Position numbers and translations under genes: made by a program. Under the pieces are notes generated by a model. It did no database searches. It was given only the letters and a program-made list of their open reading frames with translations, and was not told the DNA's origin. This document shows, one piece after another, positions 21,346 to 33,051 of a stretch of DNA of 64,000 nt. Within the stretch, counting starts at the first letter, position 1; each line of letters opens with the position of its first letter. The stretch is taken from assembly GCF_905404315.1 (NCBI RefSeq), contig NC_066311.1, positions 372,001 to 436,000 on the forward strand. Direction: 5' to 3'. Source of the DNA: Leptidea sinapis (Eukaryota > Arthropoda > Insecta > Lepidoptera > Pieridae).

Positions 21346-23487
21346 ACAAACCGGTTCCGCAACCGCTGATACATGCGGAACATCACACAACTGTAAGCTC
21401 GTCCAGTACAGCTCAGCGGCCGCTCGAGGATGGTACGCCGTCGCTATGCATGCACTCGGCTAATAGTAACGTCGCATTACGTCATTTGCATAGCTTTGAC
21501 ACTTTATCTATTTTACTAACGGCGCAAGTAGATGTTGTGACTGGTGGTCGAAAAAGAACTATAAGGTGCTTAATTGATAGCGCCTCGCAAAATAATATTA
21601 TGACGCACGCTTCTTGCATTAGATTAAATTTAGATGTTAAACCTCTCATTAATTCGTCGATTAAGACATTAGGTTCTATTTCCACTCCTATTAAAAAGGT
21701 TACGTTTCGCTTACAATACAGTCACGTATTTCAGACGCTCAATACAATTTAATTCTTTTAGTTGTAGATAATATAACTGAACCGTTACCGGCGCACACGA
21801 TTGACAAGTCGACTGTACATTATTTTGAACATTTATCGCTCGCTGATGAATCTTGGAACGCGCCCGGAAATATAGACGCCATTCTCGGTGCTCAGATATT
21901 CGCTTTTATATTATTGGGTGGTAAAGTTATACCACCACCGCTCGGTCGCTCTGCTCACTCGTCCAGTGTCATTTGCTCAGCACCCCACGCGCTTGAAACA
22001 ACGCTTGGCTATGTTGTTATGGGGGAAATACCTTCCACTCATTCTAACGATATAGTCTGGTCCTTCAGCCTTTTAGCAAATAATTTAAATAACATTTTAG
22101 TAAAATTTTGGCAGCTGGAGCAAGTGCCTTCTGTTAATAATATAAGTCCTGAAAATAAGAAATGTGAGCAGATCTTTAAATCAACTGTCGCAAGAAGTTC
22201 TTGTGGTCGCTATATCGTTTCGCTTCCTTTTGAGAGCGATCCTAAGTTATTAGGTAATTCTTTTATTTACGCTCAACGTCGTTTGACCGCGTTGGAACGA
22301 AAATTCCATGCGTATCCCGCTTTACGTAAAGCCTACAATGAAGTTATTGTAGATTATATTGAAAATGGATACTTATCAGAAATTCCCTTTTCTTTAAACG
22401 CTATATCTGACGGCTACTTTATTCCGCATCACGCTATTGTTCGGCCAGATAAATCGACAACAAAAACTCGCATAGTTTTAGACGCAAGTGCTAAAACCGA
22501 TTCTGGCGTATCGCTTAATGACTTATTGCATATTGGGCCTAACTTGCAGGCAGATTTATTTACACTTCTTTTAAGGTTTCGTTATTTTAAAATCGCTTTA
22601 AACGCAGATATAAAACAAATGTATTTAAGAATTTTTTTATCAGAAAATGATCGTAAATATCAAAAAAATTTATACCGCTTCGCTGATAACGAACCAAATC
22701 GCATTTTTCAATTTAATTCAGTGGCTTTTGGCCTTCGCTCTAGTCCGTACTTAGCTATGCGGACTGTACGACAGCTCGCAGAGGATGAACGTGAACGCTT
22801 TCCTCTCGCTGCTGAAGTTGCTACACAGGAATTAGGACACTATTCATGGACGATCTGACCACCTCAGTACACTCTATTGACGACGGTAAACGCTTGGCGG
22901 ACGAGTTACGCGCGTTATTCAAATCCGGAGGATTTAATTTGGTAAAGTGGGCAAGTAACTCGCACGTACTTCTCTCACACTTACCGGAGTCACACCGCGC
23001 GTCGATTGAGTTCAGCGATGACAATAGTAATTTAAAGGTGTTAGGCTTGAAGTGTATACCTACTACCGATACCCTCACGTTTACTATATCCTCAACATCT
23101 GTAGGCAGTACTAAACGGGCGATACTTTCAACTATTGCTCGATTGTTTGACGTTCTAGGATTTGTTGCACCTGTTGTATTATACGCAAAACTTTTGATAC
23201 AAGAACTTTGGCTTGCAAAAGTAGAATGGGATCAAGAACCACCGGAAACTATAACCGAACGTTTTATTAAATTTAAAAATGAATTATCATTATTGGCTAA
23301 CTTGCAAATACCACGCCACTTAGGTGTCGCAGCTGGCTGTACTGTGCGCATGCTCGCCTTTGGGGACGCTAGTATCAAAGCATACGGCTGCGTATTATTT
23401 TTGCATGTAACACATCCAAATCATGAAGTTTCCAGACATTTTGTTTGCGCCAAATCAAAGGTGGCTCCTCTTAAAACAATTACTTTA
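21346..23487 (+). pseudogene. BEL element A protease and reverse transcriptase, broken
   Basis: The protease active site is in IRCLIDSASQNNIM (about 21560-21600), like the DSAS site in element B. After a frame change near 21735 the frame continues into GNIDAILGAQIF and ETTLGYVVMG. Reverse transcriptase follows from about 22250, with VLDASAKTDSGVSLNDLLH and ADIKQMYLRI. At the catalytic box the frame shifts: 22835-22850 holds TATTCATGGACGAT, so Tyr and Met-Asp-Asp lie in different frames. Beyond it come FNLVKWASNS and the start of RNase H (AFGDASIKAYG). The sequence ends at 23487 where the CR1-like LINE entered. Confidence 0.8.
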
Positions 23488-24660
23488 TGTCATACTAGAG
23501 CGGTGCTGCACTACGCGTCGCGGCCTAGTTGCCTCCGAGAGAAATTTTGAAATTTATTCATATATTGGATGCATACCCTTACAAACTAATTTATTTTGAA
23601 TATTACAGCTATAGTAAAATACTCTATTGATTGAAAAGAGTGGCCGTTGTGTTTCTTGTTGTTGTCTTAGTGTTTAAAAATTTAAATAAAAAGAAATAGT
23701 GTACATGTATGAGTAAATTATGTTTTAAAATATAGTTTCCACTCTAATAAAACACATATATTGTTGGCAAAACTTAATAATCTTTAAATAAAGTAAAAAG
23801 TGCAGTTCAAATTTTGTGATGTTGTGGTCGGAACTATTGCATCATCTTCGACGCTAAGCTAAGATAAGTGATTTGTTGGAATATACCTAACGTAACATTA
23901 CCGCCAGCTGAATGAAGGAGAATAAAAGAGAAGTATTTTTGTAGTGAAAATAATATAGATTATTTAATTAAGTACCTATATAGGTTCCGACGCGAGTTCC
24001 GAAACCTACACGAGAGCTGATCGCCGACATAATTAAATAAATAAAATAATTATTTTCGTATTATCTTAAATTTATGTGCAATTTTTATCTGACTATATAT
24101 CGTCAGGTAAAGTGTGAATTAATGTAATTAAATCTGTGCTGTACATGTATACTAAGGAATTCAACTTTTAAAATTCGTGAGTTCAAACAAAATATCGGAA
24201 CATTGAGTTTTACAAGAAAGTGAACATTTGAATTCATCAAAAACGTTGATAAATATAATAATAAAACAATAATATATATTTTATAAACAAAACAATTATT
24301 ATTTTGAAATGATTGTGACTTAAAAAGTGCAGGGTAGTTGTAAATCATTTGTGTGAATCAGCCGAGTGCCGGATTACCTTGTCTCCACAGTACGCTCGAC
24401 ATTGAAGACAATTAACTAGTGCTAACAGACTAATAAATTCGCAAATTAGATGATAGCAGCGTTGGAGTATTGTGTAGTGAGGTGGACCGATTCGGCGGAA
24501 CGTCGAGGGTTCTTCTATCCACGGTGCCATTTCGACATCATTTTTTTTTCTATGCTTTTTTTTTTGATTATTCTTATTTCAAGTATTTTAATTATTATTA
24601 TTTATTTTATTATTCTTTAATTAACCGCGTGGTACTGTAGATTTTTAAATTTTACAAACC

Positions 24661-25689
24661 ATGGAGACTAATAACATTACTCTGAGAAAAAGAAAACCCA
24701 AATTTCACACTTTATTTTGTCTAGAACAAGACGAGTCAATGGACTCATTATGTTCGGAAACAGCAAGAAGCCTGCCAGACTTGTCTACAATACTTACACA
24801 AGAAAAAATTATTGATTTAAAAGAAGAAATCACAAGTCTTAACATGCAGCTAAATAGTGCACACACGGAGATTTTCACACTATCAGGAGAAATTAATGAA
24901 TTGAAGAAACTAATAACGGAACAGAGAAATCAAATAGAAGTCCTTAAAAAAGTGTGTTTTAGTCCAAGAAAGAATAGCCCTATAAACACTTCTTTAAAAA
25001 AAATGAATAATCCTAGATTATTGGAATTAGCTCAAACCTTACAATTAGATTCGAGTTATACTGAAACAAATCAAGAATTGGAAATTCCCAATAATTCAAG
25101 TACTAAGGAGTTCATACAAGAATCGGAGTCATCCTGCATTTGTTTAGAAAAAACTTATGAGAAGACAGCAGTATGTTCGAGTGAGGGATGCGTCCCTACG
25201 CCAACTACGAGTACACAGGGAGAAACCTTCAAAATAAGGGAAAAAGAAATAAATCCTTCATCGGTTAGTGACACGGACACCAAACCTGAAAATTCAAAAG
25301 AGAATTCAGACAAAATGCGAATTATGATACTTGGCGGACAACAATGTATAAATTTAGCAAGATCCCTTATCCAATCACGTCAGAATACTAAATACGAAAA
25401 CTATCAAATATTTTCTTTCGTTAAACCTCATGCAACGTGCGATGAACTAGTTGTGACGTTTAATAATACTGAATTTAATCATAATGATAAAATAATTTTG
25501 TGTTTAGGCGAACAGGATAGTAATCCTTACAAAATTATAATGGAACTTGGTTTTTTCTTAAAGCGTCATAATAAAGCAACAGTTATTGTAACCAGTGTAC
25601 TGCAAAATTACTACATTAATGAAAGAAAACTGAATAATTTATTGGAACTGACTTGTAAAAATTATAAAAATTGTACATACTTGACTTAA
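24661..25689 (+). CDS. CR1-like LINE ORF1 protein (intact frame, probably truncated)
   Basis: 342 codons from METNNITLRKRKPKFH. Residues about 40-105 form a coiled coil with heptad-like leucines and charged residues (LKEEITSLNMQLNSAHTEIF...). A low-complexity Ser/Glu/Thr linker follows. The C-terminal part, from about residue 220 (MRIMILGGQQCINLARSLI), has an α/β pattern with VIVTSVLQNYYINERKLNNL. This resembles the esterase-like domain known from some CR1 ORF1 proteins; that is an inference from pattern only. The frame ends just before an internal deletion that removed the front of ORF2, so the natural C terminus may be lost. Role in the family: RNA binding in the retrotransposition particle. 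Confidence 0.6.
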   Translation: METNNITLRKRKPKFHTLFCLEQDESMDSLCSETARSLPDLSTILTQEKIIDLKEEITSLNMQLNSAHTEIFTLSGEINELKKLITEQRNQIEVLKKVCFSPRKNSPINTSLKKMNNPRLLELAQTLQLDSSYTETNQELEIPNNSSTKEFIQESESSCICLEKTYEKTAVCSSEGCVPTPTTSTQGETFKIREKEINPSSVSDTDTKPENSKENSDKMRIMILGGQQCINLARSLIQSRQNTKYENYQIFSFVKPHATCDELVVTFNNTEFNHNDKIILCLGEQDSNPYKIIMELGFFLKRHNKATVIVTSVLQNYYINERKLNNLLELTCKNYKNCTYLT

Positions 25690-25704
25690 GCAAAATCGTG
25701 TGGT

Positions 25705-26524
25705 TTAAGAATACCAAAGCACAAATTAATTGTAATATGTCTATACTGGACGCCGAATTCGAACGTTGCTGAATTTTTGAATAAGCTTGATTTACTTTTA
25801 CACAAATTAAGATATTGGAAGACCAGTAATATTGTGATTGTTGGTGATTTTAATATCGACACTCTAAAAAATACTTTACTAAAAAATAGTTTACTAATTT
25901 ATTGCGAAATTATAATTTTTTTAAACATATTAATGAACCTACTCGGCAAAAATCCTGTATTGACCTCTTTGTTAGTAATATAGAAAATGCCACAGGGGAG
26001 ATTCGTCAGTTAGGCCTATCGGATCATGACACAGCACAATTCTTAGTAGTACCGACAAAAATAAATAATTCAACACCGTCGTATAAGTTAATTTTCAAAA
26101 GAGATTTATGTAATCAAAACATAAACAAATTTAAGGACTGTATAAAAAGTCTTAACTGGATAGACGTCTATGATGCCCAGAAATTGGACGAATCTTTTGA
26201 TCAATTTTACAATACATTAATCATATTTTATAAATTATGCTTTCCTCTTCTTAAGTATAAAATTAATATTTCAAATTCAAAAATAAAATGGTTGTCCAGA
26301 GGTATAAAAAAATCATGTGCAACAAAAAGCAAATTAAGGTATCAATATTATAAGAATAAAATACCTGCCAACAAAAACAAATTTAATAATTATTCAAAGA
26401 TTCTCAACAAGTGTATAGACCTAGCTCAGAGAAGTAGTAACAACAAATATATTCTTTACTCGAAAAATAAATGCAAAGCGTCGTGGAATGTGATTAAAAA
26501 TAAAACTAACTCTAATGTAGGAAG
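25705..26524 (+). pseudogene. CR1-like LINE ORF2, endonuclease remnant
   Basis: Only the second half of an AP endonuclease is present: KLIVICLYWTPNSNVAEF and the metal-binding VGDFNIDTLKN (about 25835-25870). After a frame change near 25900 comes CIDLFVSNI...GLSDHDTAQF (the SDH motif). A linker rich in Lys and Asn follows, up to 26524, where BEL B was inserted. The first half of the endonuclease (QNIN- and ET-type motifs) is missing, so ORF1 and ORF2 were joined by a deletion near 25700. Confidence 0.7.
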
Positions 26525-27016
26525 TGGTGTTGCGGAATTTAGTGGACTGTATGCGCTGGTTCAAATTAAGGAGGTAGGAAATAACTATATACTTAAATTA
26601 GGATTATATTGTAATATGGCGGAAGGAAGGCAACGTACCTACCTTGTTTGATGAGCTCGTTCTGTCTCCAGCTGATCTCCAAGTAGGAAACACTATGACT
26701 AAAACTTGACACATACACAGGTATTTAATTAATTTATAAAGTTAGTGCGGTGATTGCGCGAATCTCAATATAATGCGTGCGGCGGCGCAGCGGTGTCACT
26801 CAGCGGCACTTTCGAAAGCAATAATGATCGTCCTTCGATTCACTTCGCGTAATTAGCGGATTTGAAGGCTTTTGCGAACCACTAGCGCCATCTCTGTGGC
26901 CTTGTACGCTGCCATTAGGAAATGGAATATAGAAGCGGTAAAGAGGATACTGAAGGAGGAGTAGGATAATAAGAAATAAATATATATAATATAAATACAT
27001 ATATTCCGCGCAACCA
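26525..27016 (-). repeat. Complete LTR of BEL element B (3' LTR)
   Basis: 492 bp, starting TGGTGTTGCGG and ending CGCGCAACCA as written on the plus strand. A purine tract, GGGGGGAA on the minus strand, adjoins it at about 27017-27025, as expected for the polypurine primer next to a 3' LTR. Confidence 0.85.
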
Positions 27017-27113
27017 TTCCCCCCGGGCTTGAAGCCTTGCCTTCAAAAACTATTATGCGAACAAAAGTAATCGAAATCTTAACCTAATCCTAAACTAAGC
27101 GAAAGTAACAAAA

Positions 27114-30100
27114 TTATTTAGGTAGAGGACAAAGACGTACTACAGGACGCAAATATGAACCTATAGCAGTGCGCACGCGAACAATTCGAGTAACATTGTT
27201 TGATCCAGGAAATACTTCCTCGACTAGCCCTAATGGCCAGTGAAGCGGCGGTGCGTTATCAACCTTTATAATTACGACATCACCTACCTCGATAGGGTTG
27301 GTTGGCTTGTTCCATTTGCTTCGCATTTGAAGGGTATGTAAGTAGTCAGATTTCCATCGCTTCCAGAAAGACTGAACAAGCTTATCAATTAAATCTTGTC
27401 TCGAAAGCAAATGTAACGGCCCTTCCTCTATTTCTCTAGCCGGTAGGTAATTTAGAGGCGTAAGCGTTAAAAAGTGAGCCGGTGTTAACGCGAGCGGTTC
27501 TGAAGGATCATTAGATAGCGTGCGACACAAAGGCCTAGAGTTCATTACTGCCTCGATTTGGGTAAGTACAGTGCTAAACTCTTCTAACGTTAAAATTTGG
27601 TCGCCTACTACGCGATATAAGTGAGTTTTTAGGCTCTTAATATTGGTTTCCCAGTTACCACCAAAGTGACCGGCAGTTGGGACATTTAATGACCAGTGGA
27701 TGCGATGCTCAGCTAAAACATGACCAAATTCAGTCTTGAAATGTTTTGACATTAAAAAGTCGTGTAATTCTGAAAGAACACGTTTAGCACACACGTAGTT
27801 TCCTCCATTATCAGAATAAAGACGCGAAACAAAACCACGGCGTGATAAAAATCGTTTAAAAGCCGCGAGAAAACTGGCGGTGCTTAAATCAGTAGCACAT
27901 TCGATGTGCACTGCGCGAGTGGTTAAGCATACGAAAAGGCACACGTATGCCTTGGTTGGACGAATTCCACGACCGCGTGACATAGTCACCTTAAAAGGGC
28001 CTGCGTAATCCGTTCCCGTATGTACAAAAGGCTTAACAGCTGGCGTAACTCGACAAGAGCGGTGATCTGCCATTTCTGGAAAACTCGGCTTAGCATTGAG
28101 TCGAAAGCAGGGTAAACATTTGTGCACCCGACTACGAATCAAATTACGAGCGGATAGAATCCAATATCTTTGGCGTAGTATAGACATCAAAAGATCCGGG
28201 CCCGCGTGGCAGTTCAACTTATGATTGTAGTCAACTAAAAGGTTTACAATGTGACCCTTTCGCGGAAGTATGATAGGGTGCTTATTGTCAAAACTTAGAT
28301 CAGAATTCCTTAAACGACCTCCGACTCTAATGAGTTTATCCTGTGTAAATGGTTTGAGGCGTTGAAACGCCGGACTACAACATTTTCCTTTCTGTAAGTT
28401 AGCTATTTCGTTAGGGAAGTGAGCGCGTTGAACTTGACGCCATATTAAATTTTCAGCGTAATTTAAATCTGACGCAACGATAGCTTCACGAAGCGGTAAT
28501 AACTTTGCAAAACGACATATAAAAACTACACAGCGTAGAAGCTTTGACCAAGATGAAAAGCGATCTGCAAGCGACACGATCAAGTTTTCTTCCATAAATT
28601 CAGCGGTGACATGAACATGATTCCTTTCTTCAGGTGGATGCGACACTGTCGATGGGTTAAAAGCGATAACTGGCCAATGATCTGGATTCAATTTAACCCA
28701 TTCGGGACCACAGAACCAAAGCGGATGATCGATTATTTGTGCGGGGGTGAGCCCTCTAGATAAGCAATCAGCGGGATTATCAATACCTGATACATGATAA
28801 AATGTATTCACGGGAAGGTCATTTTGTATTTTAGTTACACGATTAGCCACGAAGGTATCCCAACGATGGGGCGAAGAATGCACCCAACACAAGGCAACCG
28901 TTGAGTCCGAAAATGCGAAAATTCTATGAATATTTATGCGATTATTGCAAGCTTCCATTACCTTGGTAATCAAGTTACTTAATACAAGGATTGCACAAAG
29001 CTCTAAACGTGCGAGTGATATGACTTTACGAGGCGAAACTTTCGATTTAGCAATTATCAAATGAAATTCATTCTCACGCAGACCGACACTATCTCTAACG
29101 TGGAAGTAAACTACGCCACCATAGGCCTTTTCACTTGCATCTGCAAATCCCACTATGTTTATAATGTCACCAGCAAAGATGCCTACATGCCGTGGAATCT
29201 TTATTTTGCTAAGTAAAGGAAGTTCCTCTTTGAAACGATACCACTGTTGGAGAATATGTTCAGGTGGTATGTCATCCCAATCACATTCACATAACCAAAG
29301 TTGTTTAATGAGAAGTTTTGCGTATAGGACTACAGGAGCTACGAAACCCATAACGTCCCATATTCTAGCAACACAAGACAAAATAGTGCGCTTTGTACAA
29401 GACTCTGCGGGTGTACTAATTTTAAGACCAAAGCAGTCTGTAGCGGGAGACCAACATAAGCCTAGTACTTTATGTGGTTCAGAATCATCGAACTCCTTAA
29501 CTGAAGAGAGACGATGAGACGGCGGAATGGAGTCTAAAACCCTTTGTGAGTTGCATGTCCATTTTACGAGATCAAACTGGCCTGCCTTAAAAAGAGCAAT
29601 TACTTCGGCTGCGGTACTAATAGCTTCTTCATCACTATCGACACTATACACAAAGTCATCTGTATATAAACCTGTATCGACAGTCTCCTTTGCTCGCGGG
29701 AAAGACGCACCTTCGTCCGAAAGTAGCTGCTTAACAGTACGAAGTGCGTGGAATGGACTAGACGTTAATCCGAAGCAAACGCGGTTGAATTCATATGTCT
29801 TCAAAGGTTCTTGCGGGGAAAAGCGATATAAAATACGTTGAAATCTGCGATCACATGGCCGAATCCCAATACAAAGGAACATTTGACGTATGTCAGCGGA
29901 AAAAGCGATGCGGTATAGGCGGAAATTGACCATAATATTAAATATGTTTCCTTGAAGATTCTGACCACTGTATAAAATATCATTGAGAGATACTTGTGTA
30001 GTAGTTTTAGCACTAGCGTCTAAGACAACGCGTAACCTTGACGTAACCTTGTCCTCTCTTATAACTCCATGATGCGAAATGGTATACGACCGTAAGCTCT

Positions 30101-32309
30101 GTGTTGCGTCCGTATCTGGAAGTACTGGCGAAATATACCCCTTTTCTAAATACTCGAGTATGACACTATCGTAAGCTTCCTTGAGCTTAGGCGAAGATAA
30201 CATTTTACGTTCTAAGCAATAGAAGCGCGTTGTTGCCTTTTGCAGTGAATCCCCTAATGACAAAACATCTCCTTTGAATGGTAGTGCGACTTCGTAACGA
30301 CCGTCTGCCTGGCGGGTAGTAGTTTTACTATAAATTTCTTCACATGCCGCGTCATCTGGGCACATTGGATGCGGAGCATCTATCTCTTCTATCTGCCAAA
30401 ATTTCCGCACGGCAGCATCAAGCGGATCTTCTGAGCAACAATTCGATACTGACAAGCAATTATCAATACAAGCAGGGGCAGAACCGACGATGACATAACC
30501 TAGAACTGTTTCTAGAGCGACGGGTGAAGGGGAATCAGGCTGACCTTGAACCTTGTGGGACAAAAGAAGGTGAGGAAAGACTGAAGCTCCAACTAGCAAA
30601 TCAATGTCTCCTGGAATAGAGTAACTATCGTCAGCCAGAGGTAAATTATTAAAATTAATTAAGGCTAAATTATTAACCGACACGGTAGGTAAGCGTTCAG
30701 TTACCTTATCTACTACGAATGAGTTCATATCGAAGCATACACCTAGATTGAACCTGGAAAAGAATTTTATCATGACTGAACTGTCTATCGATTTAGTAAG
30801 ACCTCCAATTCCCTTGACTACGGAACACCTGGGCTTCTGGTTTGGTTTCAAACCCAATCGTTGACACAAACTGCGACTAATAAAATTGCTTTGTGAAGCA
30901 CTATCGAGTAAAGCGCGAGCACTATGTTCCCTGCCATGAGAGTCAAATACAACGACGCGTGCGGTAGCTAATAATACTGTACTATGAGTACGCGGAGCGG
31001 AATGAACACTATTCAAAAAAGTGCACAATGTCACATCTTTAGCGTTGGAGCGTTGTGTGTTCGATTGGTCGACGCCTAAGTTTGATGACGATGACGCTGT
31101 GTGGCTGACTTTCGCGGGAGCTACATAACGATTAGTTTCGAAATGCAACAGCGTGTGGTGTCTTCCTTGACACTTGCGACAGAGCGATCCAGAGTTACAT
31201 TTCAAAGCGAGGTGACGTGAACTCAAGCAGTTTATACACAAAGAATTTAATTTTACGAATTTAAATCGCTCCGTGGGGTTCATCTCTTGAAACTTAGTAC
31301 ATTTGTACAATTGTTCATGGTACGACTTACACAGTGAACAAGCGCGCGATGAGGAATCACTAGTATTGACATATGTGTGAGTAGTCTTATTTTGTTTTAC
31401 AGTCGCATCGCTACGCGAGCGATTCTTAATTAATGAATCACTGTTTGAAGTGCGCTGCAATATTTTAGCGTGATCGCGAACAAATGAAACTAAGCTTTCA
31501 AACGATGGAATTTCAGATCCACGATGTTGTACCTCGAAAGCGCGGGCGGTCTCCGGATCGAGTCTCTTCAATGCGGTATACAAAAATATAAAATCAGCGA
31601 GTTGATTGAACTTCAAGTTATTTAACGCCGAAACAGAAGTAGCGAACTTATCAAGAAATTGTTCAAGACCTGTAATACTAACAGAAGTTAAAGGTTTAAA
31701 TGCGAATATTTGATCTAAATAAGCGGAAGCGAGCGAACGCTTGTCTTCGTATTTGTCTATTAAAGTTTGTAGAATAATGCCATAATTCTCGGCAGTGGCT
31801 GACACACCAGCAAACACCGATAGTACTTTTGAATCTAATCTACCTAACAAGTAATGTAATTTCTCGGAGTCAGTGAGAGTGCGGTTATCATGGACAGTGT
31901 TTTTGAAAGCAGAGTAAAATAGTGGCCAATTTTTAACATCACCATTAAACTGACACAACTGAATAGGCGGTAATTTTGGGCGATCGCGACACACTGTCGA
32001 CAAGTCTTGCATTTCCGATGAAATAATTCTCGCGGTATGCTTGACACGACTATACAAATCTTCGAAAGCACACAATGGTTGTATGTTAATTGTGTACTTG
32101 GGGTTTATAGTCATTTCCAATAAATTAATTTCATCTAAAATGTTCTCGAAATCCAATCGCAAACGATCTACGGTTTCAATATCAGCTAAAAAACATTCTT
32201 TCGCGGATTGTGCTGATAAATCCTTAGCCCTCTCTGCTAATTGTTGAACTCGAGAAAACATTACATTCTTCTTAGCGTGTAAAAGCAACAATTTATTTTC
32301 ACTAGCCAT
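27114..32309 (-). CDS. BEL/Pao Gag-Pol polyprotein, intact frame
   Basis: A single uninterrupted frame of 1731 codons starting MASENKLLLLHAKKN. Domains: Gag about 1-300; Cys/His knuckles about 325-390 (CSLCKSYHEQLYKC, CINCLSSRH, CRKCQGRHH). The protease active site DSAS lies near residue 468. Reverse transcriptase spans about 690-960 with VVLDASAKT, QMFL and the catalytic YTDDF near 883. RNase H starts near 1055 (FADASEKAYGG) and includes FSDSTVALCW. Integrase has its zinc-binding H/C region about 1370-1420. Its DDE residues are in TDYAGP (about 1433), SDNGGNY (about 1496) and NWETNIKS (about 1553). All catalytic motifs are readable. Fusion of gag and pol in one frame is normal for BEL/Pao. 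There is no env-like frame. The intact length suggests recent insertion; whether it is mobile now cannot be judged from sequence. Confidence 0.92.
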   Translation of the reverse strand: MASENKLLLLHAKKNVMFSRVQQLAERAKDLSAQSAKECFLADIETVDRLRLDFENILDEINLLEMTINPKYTINIQPLCAFEDLYSRVKHTARIISSEMQDLSTVCRDRPKLPPIQLCQFNGDVKNWPLFYSAFKNTVHDNRTLTDSEKLHYLLGRLDSKVLSVFAGVSATAENYGIILQTLIDKYEDKRSLASAYLDQIFAFKPLTSVSITGLEQFLDKFATSVSALNNLKFNQLADFIFLYTALKRLDPETARAFEVQHRGSEIPSFESLVSFVRDHAKILQRTSNSDSLIKNRSRSDATVKQNKTTHTYVNTSDSSSRACSLCKSYHEQLYKCTKFQEMNPTERFKFVKLNSLCINCLSSRHLALKCNSGSLCRKCQGRHHTLLHFETNRYVAPAKVSHTASSSSNLGVDQSNTQRSNAKDVTLCTFLNSVHSAPRTHSTVLLATARVVVFDSHGREHSARALLDSASQSNFISRSLCQRLGLKPNQKPRCSVVKGIGGLTKSIDSSVMIKFFSRFNLGVCFDMNSFVVDKVTERLPTVSVNNLALINFNNLPLADDSYSIPGDIDLLVGASVFPHLLLSHKVQGQPDSPSPVALETVLGYVIVGSAPACIDNCLSVSNCCSEDPLDAAVRKFWQIEEIDAPHPMCPDDAACEEIYSKTTTRQADGRYEVALPFKGDVLSLGDSLQKATTRFYCLERKMLSSPKLKEAYDSVILEYLEKGYISPVLPDTDATQSLRSYTISHHGVIREDKVTSRLRVVLDASAKTTTQVSLNDILYSGQNLQGNIFNIMVNFRLYRIAFSADIRQMFLCIGIRPCDRRFQRILYRFSPQEPLKTYEFNRVCFGLTSSPFHALRTVKQLLSDEGASFPRAKETVDTGLYTDDFVYSVDSDEEAISTAAEVIALFKAGQFDLVKWTCNSQRVLDSIPPSHRLSSVKEFDDSEPHKVLGLCWSPATDCFGLKISTPAESCTKRTILSCVARIWDVMGFVAPVVLYAKLLIKQLWLCECDWDDIPPEHILQQWYRFKEELPLLSKIKIPRHVGIFAGDIINIVGFADASEKAYGGVVYFHVRDSVGLRENEFHLIIAKSKVSPRKVISLARLELCAILVLSNLITKVMEACNNRINIHRIFAFSDSTVALCWVHSSPHRWDTFVANRVTKIQNDLPVNTFYHVSGIDNPADCLSRGLTPAQIIDHPLWFCGPEWVKLNPDHWPVIAFNPSTVSHPPEERNHVHVTAEFMEENLIVSLADRFSSWSKLLRCVVFICRFAKLLPLREAIVASDLNYAENLIWRQVQRAHFPNEIANLQKGKCCSPAFQRLKPFTQDKLIRVGGRLRNSDLSFDNKHPIILPRKGHIVNLLVDYNHKLNCHAGPDLLMSILRQRYWILSARNLIRSRVHKCLPCFRLNAKPSFPEMADHRSCRVTPAVKPFVHTGTDYAGPFKVTMSRGRGIRPTKAYVCLFVCLTTRAVHIECATDLSTASFLAAFKRFLSRRGFVSRLYSDNGGNYVCAKRVLSELHDFLMSKHFKTEFGHVLAEHRIHWSLNVPTAGHFGGNWETNIKSLKTHLYRVVGDQILTLEEFSTVLTQIEAVMNSRPLCRTLSNDPSEPLALTPAHFLTLTPLNYLPAREIEEGPLHLLSRQDLIDKLVQSFWKRWKSDYLHTLQMRSKWNKPTNPIEVGDVVIIKVDNAPPLHWPLGLVEEVFPGSNNVTRIVRVRTAIGSYLRPVVRLCPLPK

Positions 32310-33051
32310 TTTAAATTTGTAAGTATATATATGTATACAAATGCGTAAGTGAACAAACTAAATAATATTAAAGTTTAATACAATTTAGTAAACACTATAA
32401 ATCAATCAATAAAGGATGAGCAATCTATCATAACTCGTTAACTAATATTCAATGTTAACTAAGTACCTACAGTATAAGTCAGAACGAATGACCACTTACA
32501 GATGATCTATCGACGTCGCATATCTATACGAAGCTACGGGTCAGTACTAGACTGGTCATGCATTCAACAATCGTAGATTGCTTAGCGATAAGAACATTAC
32601 GACAATATAATTACCTACAGGCCAAGCCTACAGGTGTCTTAGCTATGATTTAAACTTAATATTAAAGAATTATTTGTTGAAGCGGAGTGTAGGTAGGTAT
32701 TTCACAGCGTGTGGCGAGACTTTATACCTACTTCGACAATGCGGTTATATTAAGACGAAAACGATGTCTTAATTAATACTTTTTACATTAAGCGGGTTAA
32801 ATATTTACTAAGCGAGAAGCGAATTAAATACCTATTGTATTAAAGCGGATTATATTCCTACGAAACGAGAAGCGAATTAAGTATTCGATTATAGCGGGTT
32901 TCAACAATTATGTAGGTTAAAATACCGATCACTCGCGAACAATATATTAACCTATTACATTTGAGAATTTAAGTATTTAATAAAGTAACGATCCGGGTCG
33001 ATTCAGGACCAGAAAAAAAACGAAAGTAACAAAAGACTGAAAGAAAAAAAA
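32310..33051 (-). other. Leader of BEL element B between 5' LTR remnant and ORF
   Basis: Non-coding, AT-rich leader of about 740 bp on the minus strand. It contains recurring short phrases such as AGCGAATTAA and AGCGGGTT. No other gene is seen. Confidence 0.6.

Noticed and set aside
29155..29841. Plus-strand frames opposite the BEL B polymerase
   Set aside because: Antisense shadows of the intact minus-strand polyprotein.
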